Program-made: the position numbers and the translations under genes
The notes under the pieces: generated by a model
Told to the model about the DNA's origin: nothing
Database searches by the model: none
Seen by the model: only the letters and a program-made list of their open reading frames with translations
Assembly (NCBI RefSeq): GCF_003076595.1
Contig: NZ_CP025785.1
Location: 836,398 to 900,397, forward strand
DNA length: 64,000 bases
Direction of reading: 5' to 3'
From: Candidatus Borreliella tachyglossi
GTDB taxonomy: Bacteria > Spirochaetota > Spirochaetia > Borreliales > Borreliaceae
Shown here: positions 27,530-36,348 of the stretch, piece after piece
Position numbering within the stretch: the stretch's first letter is position 1
How the letters are laid out: each line of letters begins with the position of its first letter

Positions 27530-29989
27530 ATGAAGTCTTTTAGAATTTTTATTTTTATGCTTTTTTTCTTATTTGCAACTACTCTTGTTTATTCTCAGGT
27601 TAATTATAAGGGTAAAATGATTAAAAGCATTGATTTTAATGGACTTAAGAATATACAAGAAAGTGATCTTGCTTCTGTTTTAAATTCTTATTTGGGGAAA
27701 AGCTACTCTAATGAAACCTTTGATAAGTTACAGGTTGACCTTTATGCTCTTGATTATTTTGATGGATTTATTAGACCTGAGTTTAGAGTAGAGGATGATA
27801 AACTTTTTATTACATTCTTTGTAAAAGAAAAGTCTTTAATAAAAACTATTACATTTGTTGATGATAGTAAGGTTTTTTGGAATAGTGAACTGCGTGATAA
27901 ATCAAATGTTAAGGTTAATGAGGCTTTAAATCTTGCAAATGTTAAGAGAAGTGTTGTTAAGTTTGAAGAAATGTATAAAGATGCTGGGTATCTTGATGCT
28001 GTAGTTAAATTTGAGACTAAAGAGGAAGATAATTTAGTAGAAATTGTCTTTGAAATTAATGCTGGTTCTAAGTATGTTGTTAAAGAAGTTTCCTTTGAGG
28101 GAAATTTGAATTTTAAGAGTGGTGCCCTTAGGAAATATTTAGAGTCAAAAACTGCATCTTTATTCACTGATGGGAAGTATTTAAAGTCAAATGTTGATAA
28201 GGATAAGATTCAACTTGAATCTTTCTATAGAAATAATGGATATATTAATGCAAAAGTTGTAAATAATACCATAGATATACGGGAACCTAGTGGTTCTAGA
28301 AAATTGGAAAAGGAAGTTTTCTTAAAATACTTTATTTCAGAAGGTAATGTTTTTAGATTTGGCAAGTTTGATATTTCTGGTAATTTAGTTTTTAAATTAG
28401 AGGAATTACAACCTTTTATTACTTTTAAGGAAGGAGATATTTTTGATGATTCAAAATTTGAGCAGGATTTTGCAAAAATTAGAGAAAAATATTATTCAGA
28501 TGGTTACATATTTACAGAGATTGTGCCTTCTAGAAAGATAAGGGGCGAATTTGTAGATTATTCTATTAATATAATAGAAAAAGATAAAGCTCATATTGAA
28601 TCTATTACTATTTCGGGTAATAAGAAAACAGCCTCTCATGTAATACTTAGAGAAATTCCATTAATGGAGGGTGATGTTTTTAGCTTGGAAAGACTTAGGA
28701 TGGGAATGCTTAATTTGCAAAGACTTGGCTATTTTGGGAATGTTGTGCCTGATGTTGTTCCAAGTAGCATTGAGGGTTTGATGAGGATAAATTTTGCCGT
28801 TGAGGAAAGAGAGACAGCAAGCTTCAGATTTGGTATGAATTTTGGAGGGTTTAGTAATTCTTGGTTGCCATTCTCAGTGTTTGGGCAATGGGAGCAATCT
28901 AACTTTTTGGGTGAAGGGTATTCTTTCTCTGCAAGACTTAATCTTGCATTTTCAGAGCAAAGTTTTAGGTTGACATTTGAAGATAATTGGTTCATGCAGA
29001 CCAGATGGACTCTTGGAGGATTTCTTGATTTTTCACATTCTATAAACACAGCTTATCAAGATATTAATGGCCCTATATTTACAGGCAAAAAGGAGGTGCC
29101 AGATCCTTTTGGAAGCTGGGAAGAATATCATAATGCTAAGAATTTCTCAGATTTTAATATTATGAATTATTCTTTGGCTAAATTGAGTCTTGCTGGATTT
29201 ACTGGGTATACTTTTTCTAATTATCTTGGCAGGCAATCATTTATTGGGACTGTTCAAACTGCTTTGAAGTATGTATATTATGATGATAATGTTAATAGGC
29301 CTTCAAGCTACTATTTGAGAGACAATTATAAGACTGTTAGATTTGAGAATTCTCTTGGCATTAATTTTGCTTGGGATACGAGAAATTCTCAGACTTTGTC
29401 TAATAATGGGTTTTTGCTTAAGCAACAATTTGATTTTTTTGGTGGATTTTTATTTGGCCAGAGTCACTTTACCAAATCCACAACAACATTTGAGAGATAC
29501 TTCTCACTTTTAGGATATGAGGATGTTTTTACTCCATATTTTGATTTGATATTAACTCTAAGAAGTGTTTATTCAAATATTTTACCACCACTTGGAAATG
29601 GTTTTGAAATAGAAACACAGCCACATCATCTTATTATGCTTAGTGAAAACTTTATGACTGCAAGAGGATGGGGAACTTTAAAAAATATTTATAGTTCCTT
29701 TGTTAATACTGCGCAGCTATCAATGATTTTAATTAAGAATATTTTAGTTTGGGATGCTTTATTTTTAGACATAGCTTCGTATTCTTTGGAAGAAAAAGAA
29801 AATTCTTTACTTGCTCCATTTAGTAATTTTATTTTTAGTTGGGGATTTGGGCTTAGAAGTTTATTGCCTCAGTTGCCTTTAGCTCTCGTAATAGCTTATC
29901 CATTTTATTTTGATAATGGAGGTGTTCGTAAGCATTATAATTATTTTGGAGGATTTAAATTTTTCTTAGCGATTGATATGAGGTACTGA
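27530..29989 (+). CDS. bamA: Outer membrane protein assembly factor BamA
   Basis: 819 aa with signal peptide (cleavage about residue 22). Five POTRA domains span roughly residues 25-430 (for example KGKMIKSIDFNGLKNIQESDL and AHIESITISGNKKTASHVILREI), followed by the 16-strand Omp85 barrel to the C-terminus, which ends in MRY. The barrel includes the conserved VRF region variant FRFGMNFGGFSN and TARGWGTLKN near residue 705, corresponding to the lid-lock RGW/RGF motif. AAGGGG precedes the ATG. Part of the tamB-bamA-skp operon. Confidence 0.95.
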   Translation: MKSFRIFIFMLFFLFATTLVYSQVNYKGKMIKSIDFNGLKNIQESDLASVLNSYLGKSYSNETFDKLQVDLYALDYFDGFIRPEFRVEDDKLFITFFVKEKSLIKTITFVDDSKVFWNSELRDKSNVKVNEALNLANVKRSVVKFEEMYKDAGYLDAVVKFETKEEDNLVEIVFEINAGSKYVVKEVSFEGNLNFKSGALRKYLESKTASLFTDGKYLKSNVDKDKIQLESFYRNNGYINAKVVNNTIDIREPSGSRKLEKEVFLKYFISEGNVFRFGKFDISGNLVFKLEELQPFITFKEGDIFDDSKFEQDFAKIREKYYSDGYIFTEIVPSRKIRGEFVDYSINIIEKDKAHIESITISGNKKTASHVILREIPLMEGDVFSLERLRMGMLNLQRLGYFGNVVPDVVPSSIEGLMRINFAVEERETASFRFGMNFGGFSNSWLPFSVFGQWEQSNFLGEGYSFSARLNLAFSEQSFRLTFEDNWFMQTRWTLGGFLDFSHSINTAYQDINGPIFTGKKEVPDPFGSWEEYHNAKNFSDFNIMNYSLAKLSLAGFTGYTFSNYLGRQSFIGTVQTALKYVYYDDNVNRPSSYYLRDNYKTVRFENSLGINFAWDTRNSQTLSNNGFLLKQQFDFFGGFLFGQSHFTKSTTTFERYFSLLGYEDVFTPYFDLILTLRSVYSNILPPLGNGFEIETQPHHLIMLSENFMTARGWGTLKNIYSSFVNTAQLSMILIKNILVWDALFLDIASYSLEEKENSLLAPFSNFIFSWGFGLRSLLPQLPLALVIAYPFYFDNGGVRKHYNYFGGFKFFLAIDMRY

Positions 29990-30033
29990 TATAGTTATTA
30001 AAAATTAGCTTAGTCTTTACAAGAGGTGATTTT

Positions 30034-30552
30034 ATGTCTTTAATGGTTCTTTTATTAACTTGTTTATTATCACTTGATGTTTTTTCAATTAATGTTACAA
30101 AAGTAGGTATTGTAGATTTTGAAAAAGTCGTAATTACATTTTTGAATCCACAATTAAAGTCTAATCTTGAGCAGTTAAAAGCTCATTATCAAGAAAAAAT
30201 TGATGTCTTGAATTCTGATATTAAGGATTTGAGGAAAATGTATGATGAGGCCATTAGTATACATGATTTAGAGAATGCAAGATCTTATGGTAATCAATAT
30301 AACTCAAAGATTGATGAACTTAAGAAGCTTACAAGTTTAGCAAAGAGTAATCTTGAACAACAGAAGCAGATCAATATAAATAGTATAAATAGTGATGGTG
30401 AACTTTGGAGTAAGATACTCAATGGTATCGAGTATGTTGCAGAGACTAACGGTATTTCTTTAGTTATAAAGAAGGAAAATCCTTATATACTTTATTACAA
30501 TAGTACAGTTGATATAACAGATGATGTTATTCAGCATTTAAATAAGCAATAA
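30034..30552 (+). CDS. skp: OmpH/Skp-family periplasmic chaperone
   Basis: 172 aa with a signal peptide (LMVLLLTCLLSLDVFS). The mature protein starts with the beta strand KVGIVDFEKVV, then a long coiled coil (about residues 45-120, LEQLKAHYQEKIDVLNSDIKDLRK), then a return strand EYVAETNGISLVI, the OmpH arrangement. It should carry unfolded outer-membrane proteins to BamA. GAGGTG precedes the ATG; 44 bases after bamA. Confidence 0.88.
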   Translation: MSLMVLLLTCLLSLDVFSINVTKVGIVDFEKVVITFLNPQLKSNLEQLKAHYQEKIDVLNSDIKDLRKMYDEAISIHDLENARSYGNQYNSKIDELKKLTSLAKSNLEQQKQININSINSDGELWSKILNGIEYVAETNGISLVIKKENPYILYYNSTVDITDDVIQHLNKQ

Positions 30553-30567
30553 AGCTATTAAGGCCTT

Positions 30568-31077
30568 TTAATTATAGTTTTCTTTCTTTAATCGTTTAAT
30601 TAGAGTGCAAAATTCTTTTTTGTTATTACTACTAAGACTTGAGAGCAAAATATGCGATTTTAACATTGATTTAAATATTTTGTTTTTTTGATCGCTGAAA
30701 CAGTAATATTCTTTCATTTCGCTTTTTTTAAAGTTTGCTTCTCTATTCTCTATTTTTAATATCTTTTCAAGACCAAGAGATCTTAAATTTTCGAGAGCTT
30801 CTTTGCTGGAATTTATGATTTTGAAGGTTTTTTTGTGGTCATTGCTCTCAGTATTAATATGTATAAGTATTCCCATAAAGGTTGAATCCAAGTAAAGCGT
30901 TTCTGATAAATCTATGTATAGGTTTTGGAGTTTATCGTTGTTGTTTATGAAAATGTTTTTAATAAATGTTTTAAAATTGACAGAGTGTATGACAGTAAGT
31001 CTATTAATTAACTTTACAAAGATCGAATCATCTCTGAGTGTATAAAAGACATTGCCTTTAGAAGTATCCTTTTCCAT
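30568..31077 (-). CDS. STAS-domain (anti-sigma factor antagonist-like) protein
   Basis: 169 aa from the ATG at 31077; an in-frame TTG at 31101 is possible but less likely. Residues 15-115 show the STAS pattern with NLYIDLSETLYLDSTFMGILIHI, where the Asp-Ser-Thr block matches the phosphorylation region of SpoIIAA-like proteins, and KIINSSKEALENLRSLGLEKIL follows as expected. The remaining 60 residues are basic and unassigned. No kinase partner is encoded nearby. It faces skp and diverges from mutS. Confidence 0.75.
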   Translation of the reverse strand: MEKDTSKGNVFYTLRDDSIFVKLINRLTVIHSVNFKTFIKNIFINNNDKLQNLYIDLSETLYLDSTFMGILIHINTESNDHKKTFKIINSSKEALENLRSLGLEKILKIENREANFKKSEMKEYYCFSDQKNKIFKSMLKSHILLSSLSSNNKKEFCTLIKRLKKENYN

Positions 31078-31149
31078 TTTGTATTCTTTTTTCAGTTTCA
31101 AGTATATTGTAAAGTTTTAATAATATCAATTATAATTCAATATTATTTT

Positions 31150-33726
31150 ATGGGAAAAAATGTTACTCCAATGATGAGGCAATACTTAGATATTAAGAAT
31201 AAGTATGCAGATGCTATTTTATTCTTTAGAGTAGGAAGTTTTTATGAGATGTTCTTCAATGATGCTCTTGAGGGAAGCAAGCTTTTAGGTTTAACTTTAA
31301 CTAAAAGGGAAAGTATTCCTATGTGTGGAGTTCCTTGTCATTCAAGTAAAGAATATATAAAAAAGTTAATTTTGCTTGATCGAAAGGTTGCAATTTGTGA
31401 GCAAGGATTACAAATAGATGCTAGAGGTCCACTAGAGAGGGAAGTTATTGAGGTTATAAGTCCTGGCGCTGTTGTTGATGAAGATTTCCTAGAGGATGAT
31501 GTTAATAATTACTTAGTTGCCATTAGTGATTACAAAGGCCATTATTCGTTCTCGTATATAGACCTGTCAACATCTAAACTTGGTATAATTATTTATGAGG
31601 GAAATTTTTTAGAAAAATTGAGACGGGATATTGAAAAATATTCTCCAAAAGAAATAATAGTCTCAGAAAATTTCTATTATAAATATTTAGAAAAACTTGT
31701 CCTTGATCGATTTTTAGTAAATAAGACCCCTAATTGGCATTTGGACAAAGAAATTGCCGCTAAAGCACTAAAAGAGCATTTTAATATTTTGAGTTTAGGC
31801 GCACTTGGATTTAAAGAAGATGAGCCTTATTATATTTCGTCTTTTTTAGTAATAGATTATATGAAAAACAATTTAAAAAATTTATTGAGTAATATTGATA
31901 CGATTCATATTAAGAATGATTCTGCGTATATGTTTCTTGATGATGTTACTCAAATAAATCTTGAGCTTGTTAAAAATAATAATGATTTAACTTCTCGCTA
32001 TTCCCTTTATTCAGTTTTAAATGATTGCAAAACTCCAATGGGGAAGAGGCTTTTAAGGGAGTATATATTAAATCCACTTCTAGATATTCCTGAAATTAAT
32101 AAGAGATTAGCTCATGTAGAGTTTTTAAATAATAATGTTAATTTGACTATGAAACTAAGAGATATTCTTAGTAATGTTTGGGATGTCGAAAGAATAATCT
32201 CAAGGCTACAAATGAAAAAGTATGCTAAAAAAGATTTTTTGTTTATTAGAGAGGCTTTAATAGCATTTTTTTTGGCAAAGAGATTGTTTAATGAACATTT
32301 TTTTAATTATTGGATATTTGATGCTAATGATGAAGATAATATAAAGGGAATTTATTCTTTAATAAATGGGTCAATCTCAAGGGAGCAAGATGAGATTATT
32401 AAGCATGGATATAATCCTAAGATTGATCATTTAAGAAAGATAAAAAATAATGCAAGCAGATATGTTGATGACTATCTTAATTTTGAGAGAAATCATAGCA
32501 AAATTAATAGTCTTAAAATAAGGAAAACTAATGTTAGAGGTTTGTTTTTTGAAGTTACAAAGAGTTATTATGGACAAGTTCCGTCTCATTTTATGGAAAG
32601 TCAAACCTTAAATTCGGCTAAGAGATATAAAACTAACAAACTTATTGAACTTGAAAGAGATATTAATGATGCTGAAGATAATTTATCAGCTCTTGAGCAA
32701 GAAATATTTGATGAAGTAGCTTTAAGAATTGCTAAGCATAGTGCAGTTATTAAGAAAGTTTCTGAATTTTGTGCATATATTGATGTTGTGTCTAATTTTG
32801 CATATTTAGCAAAGAAAAATGAATATATGAGACCCATTTTGACCGACAAAAAGGAGATAATTCTTGAGAGTGCAAGACATCCTGTTGTTGAGCATTACAT
32901 GAAGGGAGTGGAGGCTTTTACTAAAAATTCCGTAAGGGTTGATAATGAGAAATATTTTTGCCTAATTACTGGTCCTAATATGGCTGGCAAATCAACTTAT
33001 TTACGCCAGACTGCTTTAGTTGTTTTGATGGGACATATTGGTTCTTTTGTGCCCGCCTCTAAAGCCGTAATAGGAATTACAGATAAGATTTTTTGTAGGA
33101 TCGGGGCCAGTGATAATATTTCTAAGGGCGAATCTACTTTTTTAGTAGAGATGAATGAGACAGCCAATATTTTAAGAAATGCGACGCCTAATAGCTTAAT
33201 AATTATGGATGAAGTTGGAAGGGGCACTAGCACTAATGATGGTCTTGCCATTGCGTATTCCGTCGTCGAATACATTTTAGGACACATCAAGTCTAGGAGT
33301 TTGTTTGCAACTCATTTTCACGAACTTTCAGCTATTAAACATGATTCTTTTGTTAATCTTTCAATGAAAATTGAAAGACAAGGTAGTGAACTTATCTTTT
33401 TAAGAGAGGTTGAGGAGAAGCCTTCGCTTAATTCTTATGGAATTTATGTTGCTCGCATAGCTGGAATACCTTTGAAAGTTATAAAGAGAGCTGATATTAT
33501 TCTTAAGAGCTTAGTAAGTCGAGAGCGCATGTGTGTTCCTGAGCTTCTCTCTTTGGTTAGTTCTGATAATAATGAGGAAGCAGTAGAGGAGGATACAAAC
33601 TATGAAATTGAGCTTAATTCTTATTTGGAGCTTAAGGATTTTATTTCTAAAATAGATATCAACAATACTACTCCTTTTCAGGCGATAGATTTACTTAATC
33701 AGATAATTGCAAAGATTAAGGCATAG
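31150..33726 (+). CDS. mutS: DNA mismatch repair protein MutS
   Basis: 858 aa, standard length. The mismatch-reading Phe-x-Glu is in RVGSFYEMF (residues about 27-35; FYE). Clamp and lever domains follow, then the ABC ATPase: Walker A TGPNMAGKST near residues 607-616, signature SKGESTFLVEM, Walker B LIIMDEVGRGTSTNDG and ATHFHEL. The C-terminal tail keeps the amphipathic helix. No canonical ribosome site is visible before the ATG. Confidence 0.97.
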   Translation: MGKNVTPMMRQYLDIKNKYADAILFFRVGSFYEMFFNDALEGSKLLGLTLTKRESIPMCGVPCHSSKEYIKKLILLDRKVAICEQGLQIDARGPLEREVIEVISPGAVVDEDFLEDDVNNYLVAISDYKGHYSFSYIDLSTSKLGIIIYEGNFLEKLRRDIEKYSPKEIIVSENFYYKYLEKLVLDRFLVNKTPNWHLDKEIAAKALKEHFNILSLGALGFKEDEPYYISSFLVIDYMKNNLKNLLSNIDTIHIKNDSAYMFLDDVTQINLELVKNNNDLTSRYSLYSVLNDCKTPMGKRLLREYILNPLLDIPEINKRLAHVEFLNNNVNLTMKLRDILSNVWDVERIISRLQMKKYAKKDFLFIREALIAFFLAKRLFNEHFFNYWIFDANDEDNIKGIYSLINGSISREQDEIIKHGYNPKIDHLRKIKNNASRYVDDYLNFERNHSKINSLKIRKTNVRGLFFEVTKSYYGQVPSHFMESQTLNSAKRYKTNKLIELERDINDAEDNLSALEQEIFDEVALRIAKHSAVIKKVSEFCAYIDVVSNFAYLAKKNEYMRPILTDKKEIILESARHPVVEHYMKGVEAFTKNSVRVDNEKYFCLITGPNMAGKSTYLRQTALVVLMGHIGSFVPASKAVIGITDKIFCRIGASDNISKGESTFLVEMNETANILRNATPNSLIIMDEVGRGTSTNDGLAIAYSVVEYILGHIKSRSLFATHFHELSAIKHDSFVNLSMKIERQGSELIFLREVEEKPSLNSYGIYVARIAGIPLKVIKRADIILKSLVSRERMCVPELLSLVSSDNNEEAVEEDTNYEIELNSYLELKDFISKIDINNTTPFQAIDLLNQIIAKIKA

Positions 33727-33734
33727 ATGTTTTA

Positions 33735-34340
33735 ATGTGGAATTGGGTTGTTTTAAAAAGTGTATTTCTTCCCTTTTGCTCTTGCTGTAGTAAAAAGTAT
33801 GTTTATTCCTATGCTCTTTGCAAGAGTTGCTTTGAATCTTTTAATTTTGATATTAGATCAAAAGACGATATTTTATATTTTTTTGAATATAGAGATGAAT
33901 ATAAGAAATTGGTTTTATCTTATAAAGAAGACGGACAAAAATCACTTGGACAGTTTTTTGCGGCAGAGATTTTGAAATTTTTGAAGAATATTGATTTTGA
34001 TCTGGCGGTCAGTGTTCCTTGTAGTTTCAAGAGAAGGGCTTTTTATGGTTTTGATCATATGGAATATATTGGAAATTTATTAGGTAGGAATGGGATAAAT
34101 TATGCCAATATCTTTAAGCGAGGATTGGGCAGGAGTCAAAAGCTCTTGAGTGGAGGCTTAAGGCTTAGAAATTTAGAAAATCAAATTAAATTAAAATTAA
34201 GGTATAAAAATATTGAGCTTAAAAGAATTGTACTCATTGATGACATTGTTACAACAGGATCATCTATGACTTTTTGTCAAGATATTTTAATAAGACATGG
34301 AGCTTGGAATGTGATCAAACTATCAATATTGAAAGTATAA
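33735..34340 (+). CDS. comF: ComF-family phosphoribosyltransferase-like protein
   Basis: 201 aa. N-terminal cysteines (FCSCCSKKY and LCKSC, residues about 15-35) form the zinc ribbon of ComF, and the PRPP-loop is IVLIDDIVTTGSSM (about residues 167-180), preceded by the RSQKLLSGGLRLRN pattern. ComF/GntX proteins were found in DNA uptake but are also present in non-competent bacteria. It follows mutS by eight bases and probably shares its transcript. Confidence 0.85.
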   Translation: MWNWVVLKSVFLPFCSCCSKKYVYSYALCKSCFESFNFDIRSKDDILYFFEYRDEYKKLVLSYKEDGQKSLGQFFAAEILKFLKNIDFDLAVSVPCSFKRRAFYGFDHMEYIGNLLGRNGINYANIFKRGLGRSQKLLSGGLRLRNLENQIKLKLRYKNIELKRIVLIDDIVTTGSSMTFCQDILIRHGAWNVIKLSILKV

Positions 34341-34355
34341 TTGATTATCACGGTC

Positions 34356-34384
34356 TTGACATTTATTGACATTAATGCTACTTT
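34356..34384 (+). promoter_or_regulatory. Candidate promoter of the rimP-nusA-infB operon
   Basis: A perfect TTGACA at 34356-34361 is followed 17 bases later by TACTTT at 34379-34384. A second TTGACA at 34366-34371 has only a TGTAAT at 20 bases. Transcription from here would give a leader of about 60 bases containing the hairpin at 34411-34433. Confidence 0.5.
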
Positions 34385-34410
34385 TAAGCTGTGTAATTAT
34401 TCTATTTAAG

Positions 34411-34443
34411 AAGGTTCTTTTTAAAAGAGCCTTATTTGTTTTT
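34411..34443 (+). terminator. Leader hairpin with U-rich tail before rimP (terminator or attenuator)
   Basis: AAGGTTCTTT (34411-34420) pairs with AAAGAGCCTT (34424-34433) with one G-U pair; the loop is TTA or slightly larger, and the tract ATTTGTTTTT follows. It can end transcripts coming from mutS-comF, but it lies after the candidate rimP promoter, so it may attenuate the nusA operon. Confidence 0.55.
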
Positions 34444-34453
34444 AGGAATGTGA

Positions 34454-34885
34454 TTGAGTAAGGCTTTTGATGATAATGAAGTTTACAATTTAATAAAGAA
34501 TGTAACGGATCAGTTGGGAATTGAAATTGTAGAAATTAATGCTTTTAGGAAAAGAGATGAAGGTAGGATTCAGATAGTCCTTTATGGGGATGATGATTTT
34601 TACGTTGATAAGCTTTGTGATTTACATAAGATAATTTTGTTAGGCTTGGAATCTGTTCTTAAGTATAATTTTAGTTTGGAGATCTCTACGCCCGGAATCA
34701 ATAGAAAGATTAAGAATGATAGAGAGTTTAAAATTTTTGAGGGTAAGAAGATTAAGCTAATGTTAGATAATGATTTTGAAGAAGGATTGATCTTTAAAGC
34801 AGAAACAGATGGTTTTATTTTTAAAACAGATAGTAAAGAGATAAGAGTTCTCTATAGTGATGTAAGGAAGGCTAAATTATCATAA
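34454..34885 (+). CDS. rimP: Ribosome maturation factor RimP
   Basis: 143 aa beginning with TTG behind AGGA. The family pattern is visible in [28 protein letters not shown] and [20 protein letters not shown] (the SPGxxRPL-like segment), then the SH3-like C-terminal domain. RimP assists 30S maturation. It precedes nusA by 13 bases as in most bacteria. Confidence 0.9.
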   Translation: MSKAFDDNEVYNLIKNVTDQLGIEIVEINAFRKRDEGRIQIVLYGDDDFYVDKLCDLHKIILLGLESVLKYNFSLEISTPGINRKIKNDREFKIFEGKKIKLMLDNDFEEGLIFKAETDGFIFKTDSKEIRVLYSDVRKAKLS

Positions 34886-34898
34886 AGGAGTCTTGGAG

Positions 34899-36344
34899 AT
34901 GATAAAGGGTACTGGTCAAATGATTTTCAATATTGCTAGTGAGCGAGGAATGAGCGTGGAGGCTATTCGAAAGACAGTTAAGGAATCTATAGTAATAGCC
35001 TATAAGAAATATTTTGGAACGAGTGAGAATGCTTTCATTAAATTTGATGAGAATACTGGAGATTTGACGGTTTATTGTAAAAAAAGAATTGTAGAAGAAG
35101 TTAAAGATGACACACTTGAAATATTGGAAGGTGATACTAGAGAATTTCAGATAGTGGAGGATGGATACGCTTATATTGAGATTGATCCTAAGGTTTTTGA
35201 TAGGCTGTCTATTCAAGTTGCGAAACAGAGAACTAAAAGTGATTTGCAAGGAATTGAAGATAATGAACTTTACTTAGAGTTTAAAAACAAGCTATATAAG
35301 ATTATTATTGGATATGTTCAGCAGAATAGGAATGGAGATCTTTATGTTAATCTTGGTAGCACCGATGGTGTCATACCTAAGAAATATCAATCCCCAAGGG
35401 AAGTTTATGGCCTTAATGAAAAAATTAGGGTTCTTGTGCAGGGTGTGAAGAAGGGAAAGAATGGCATAGAAGTCATTTTATCAAGAACTCATCCTAAGTT
35501 TATTGAAGAACTTTTGACTCTTGAAATTCCTGAAATTGAAGAAGGTGTTATTAAGATTCATAAGATAGTCAGGGATCCAGGTTATAGGACTAAGATTGCT
35601 GTTTATTCTGAAAAGGAAGAGATTGATCCTGTGGGACCTTGCATTGGTCAGAAGGGTGTTAGAATTCAGTCAATAATTAAAGAACTTGAGGGCGAGAAAA
35701 TAGACATCATTCCTTACTCTAAGGATATTAAAGAGTTTATTAGAGATGCTTTGACACCTGCAAAAATAGATAATGTCTATATTATTGATGAAGACTTGCA
35801 TAAGGCTTTAGTAGTTGTTAGTGATGAGCAACTCTCACTTGCAATAGGTAAGATGGGGCAAAATGTTAGACTTGCAAATAGACTGCTTGATTGGGCAATT
35901 GATGTTAAGACTAATAGTCAGTTTGCGGAGATGAAAGTAAGTGGCGAATTTAAAAAAGAAACTTTTGAGATGTTTGACAAAATTATTCAAGACACTGTGC
36001 AAGAAGATGAATTTGAGGAGATAAATAAGATTAGTGAGCTTAAGGTTCTTGGGAGTGATATCGTTGATAGGTTAATTGAGGTAGGTCTTGATGAGATTGA
36101 TAATTTTTTAGAGGCGAGTGAAGAAAAACTTCTTGAGCTTGGGATAAGCTATGAAAAGCAAGGTGAAATAGGTAAGATATTAAAGGAAGGCATGGTAATC
36201 ATTTCCAATGATGAGGAATCTATTGAGAGAATTAAAGAAGAGGAAGAGTTGCTTTGCCCCGAATGTGGGACTGTTATTAATGAAAATATGACTTTTTGTC
36301 CAGGTTGTAAGATAGGACTCAGCTTTGAGTTTGAAGAGGAGTAG
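34899..36344 (+). CDS. nusA: Transcription termination/antitermination factor NusA with C-terminal zinc ribbon
   Basis: 481 aa from the ATG at 34899 (AAGGAG eight bases upstream; a TTG six bases earlier is inside that spacing). Domains: N-terminal polymerase-binding domain, S1 domain (YVQQNRNGDLYVNLGSTDGVIPKK, about residues 130-155), KH1/KH2 (DPVGPCIGQKGVRIQSI and LSLAIGKMGQNVRLA), then a helix-hairpin-helix-like acidic region. The last 30 residues add CPECG and CPGCK, a four-cysteine zinc ribbon not part of standard NusA. The stop precedes the infB start by five bases. Confidence 0.95.
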   Translation: MIKGTGQMIFNIASERGMSVEAIRKTVKESIVIAYKKYFGTSENAFIKFDENTGDLTVYCKKRIVEEVKDDTLEILEGDTREFQIVEDGYAYIEIDPKVFDRLSIQVAKQRTKSDLQGIEDNELYLEFKNKLYKIIIGYVQQNRNGDLYVNLGSTDGVIPKKYQSPREVYGLNEKIRVLVQGVKKGKNGIEVILSRTHPKFIEELLTLEIPEIEEGVIKIHKIVRDPGYRTKIAVYSEKEEIDPVGPCIGQKGVRIQSIIKELEGEKIDIIPYSKDIKEFIRDALTPAKIDNVYIIDEDLHKALVVVSDEQLSLAIGKMGQNVRLANRLLDWAIDVKTNSQFAEMKVSGEFKKETFEMFDKIIQDTVQEDEFEEINKISELKVLGSDIVDRLIEVGLDEIDNFLEASEEKLLELGISYEKQGEIGKILKEGMVIISNDEESIERIKEEEELLCPECGTVINENMTFCPGCKIGLSFEFEEE

Positions 36345-36348
36345 TAGT

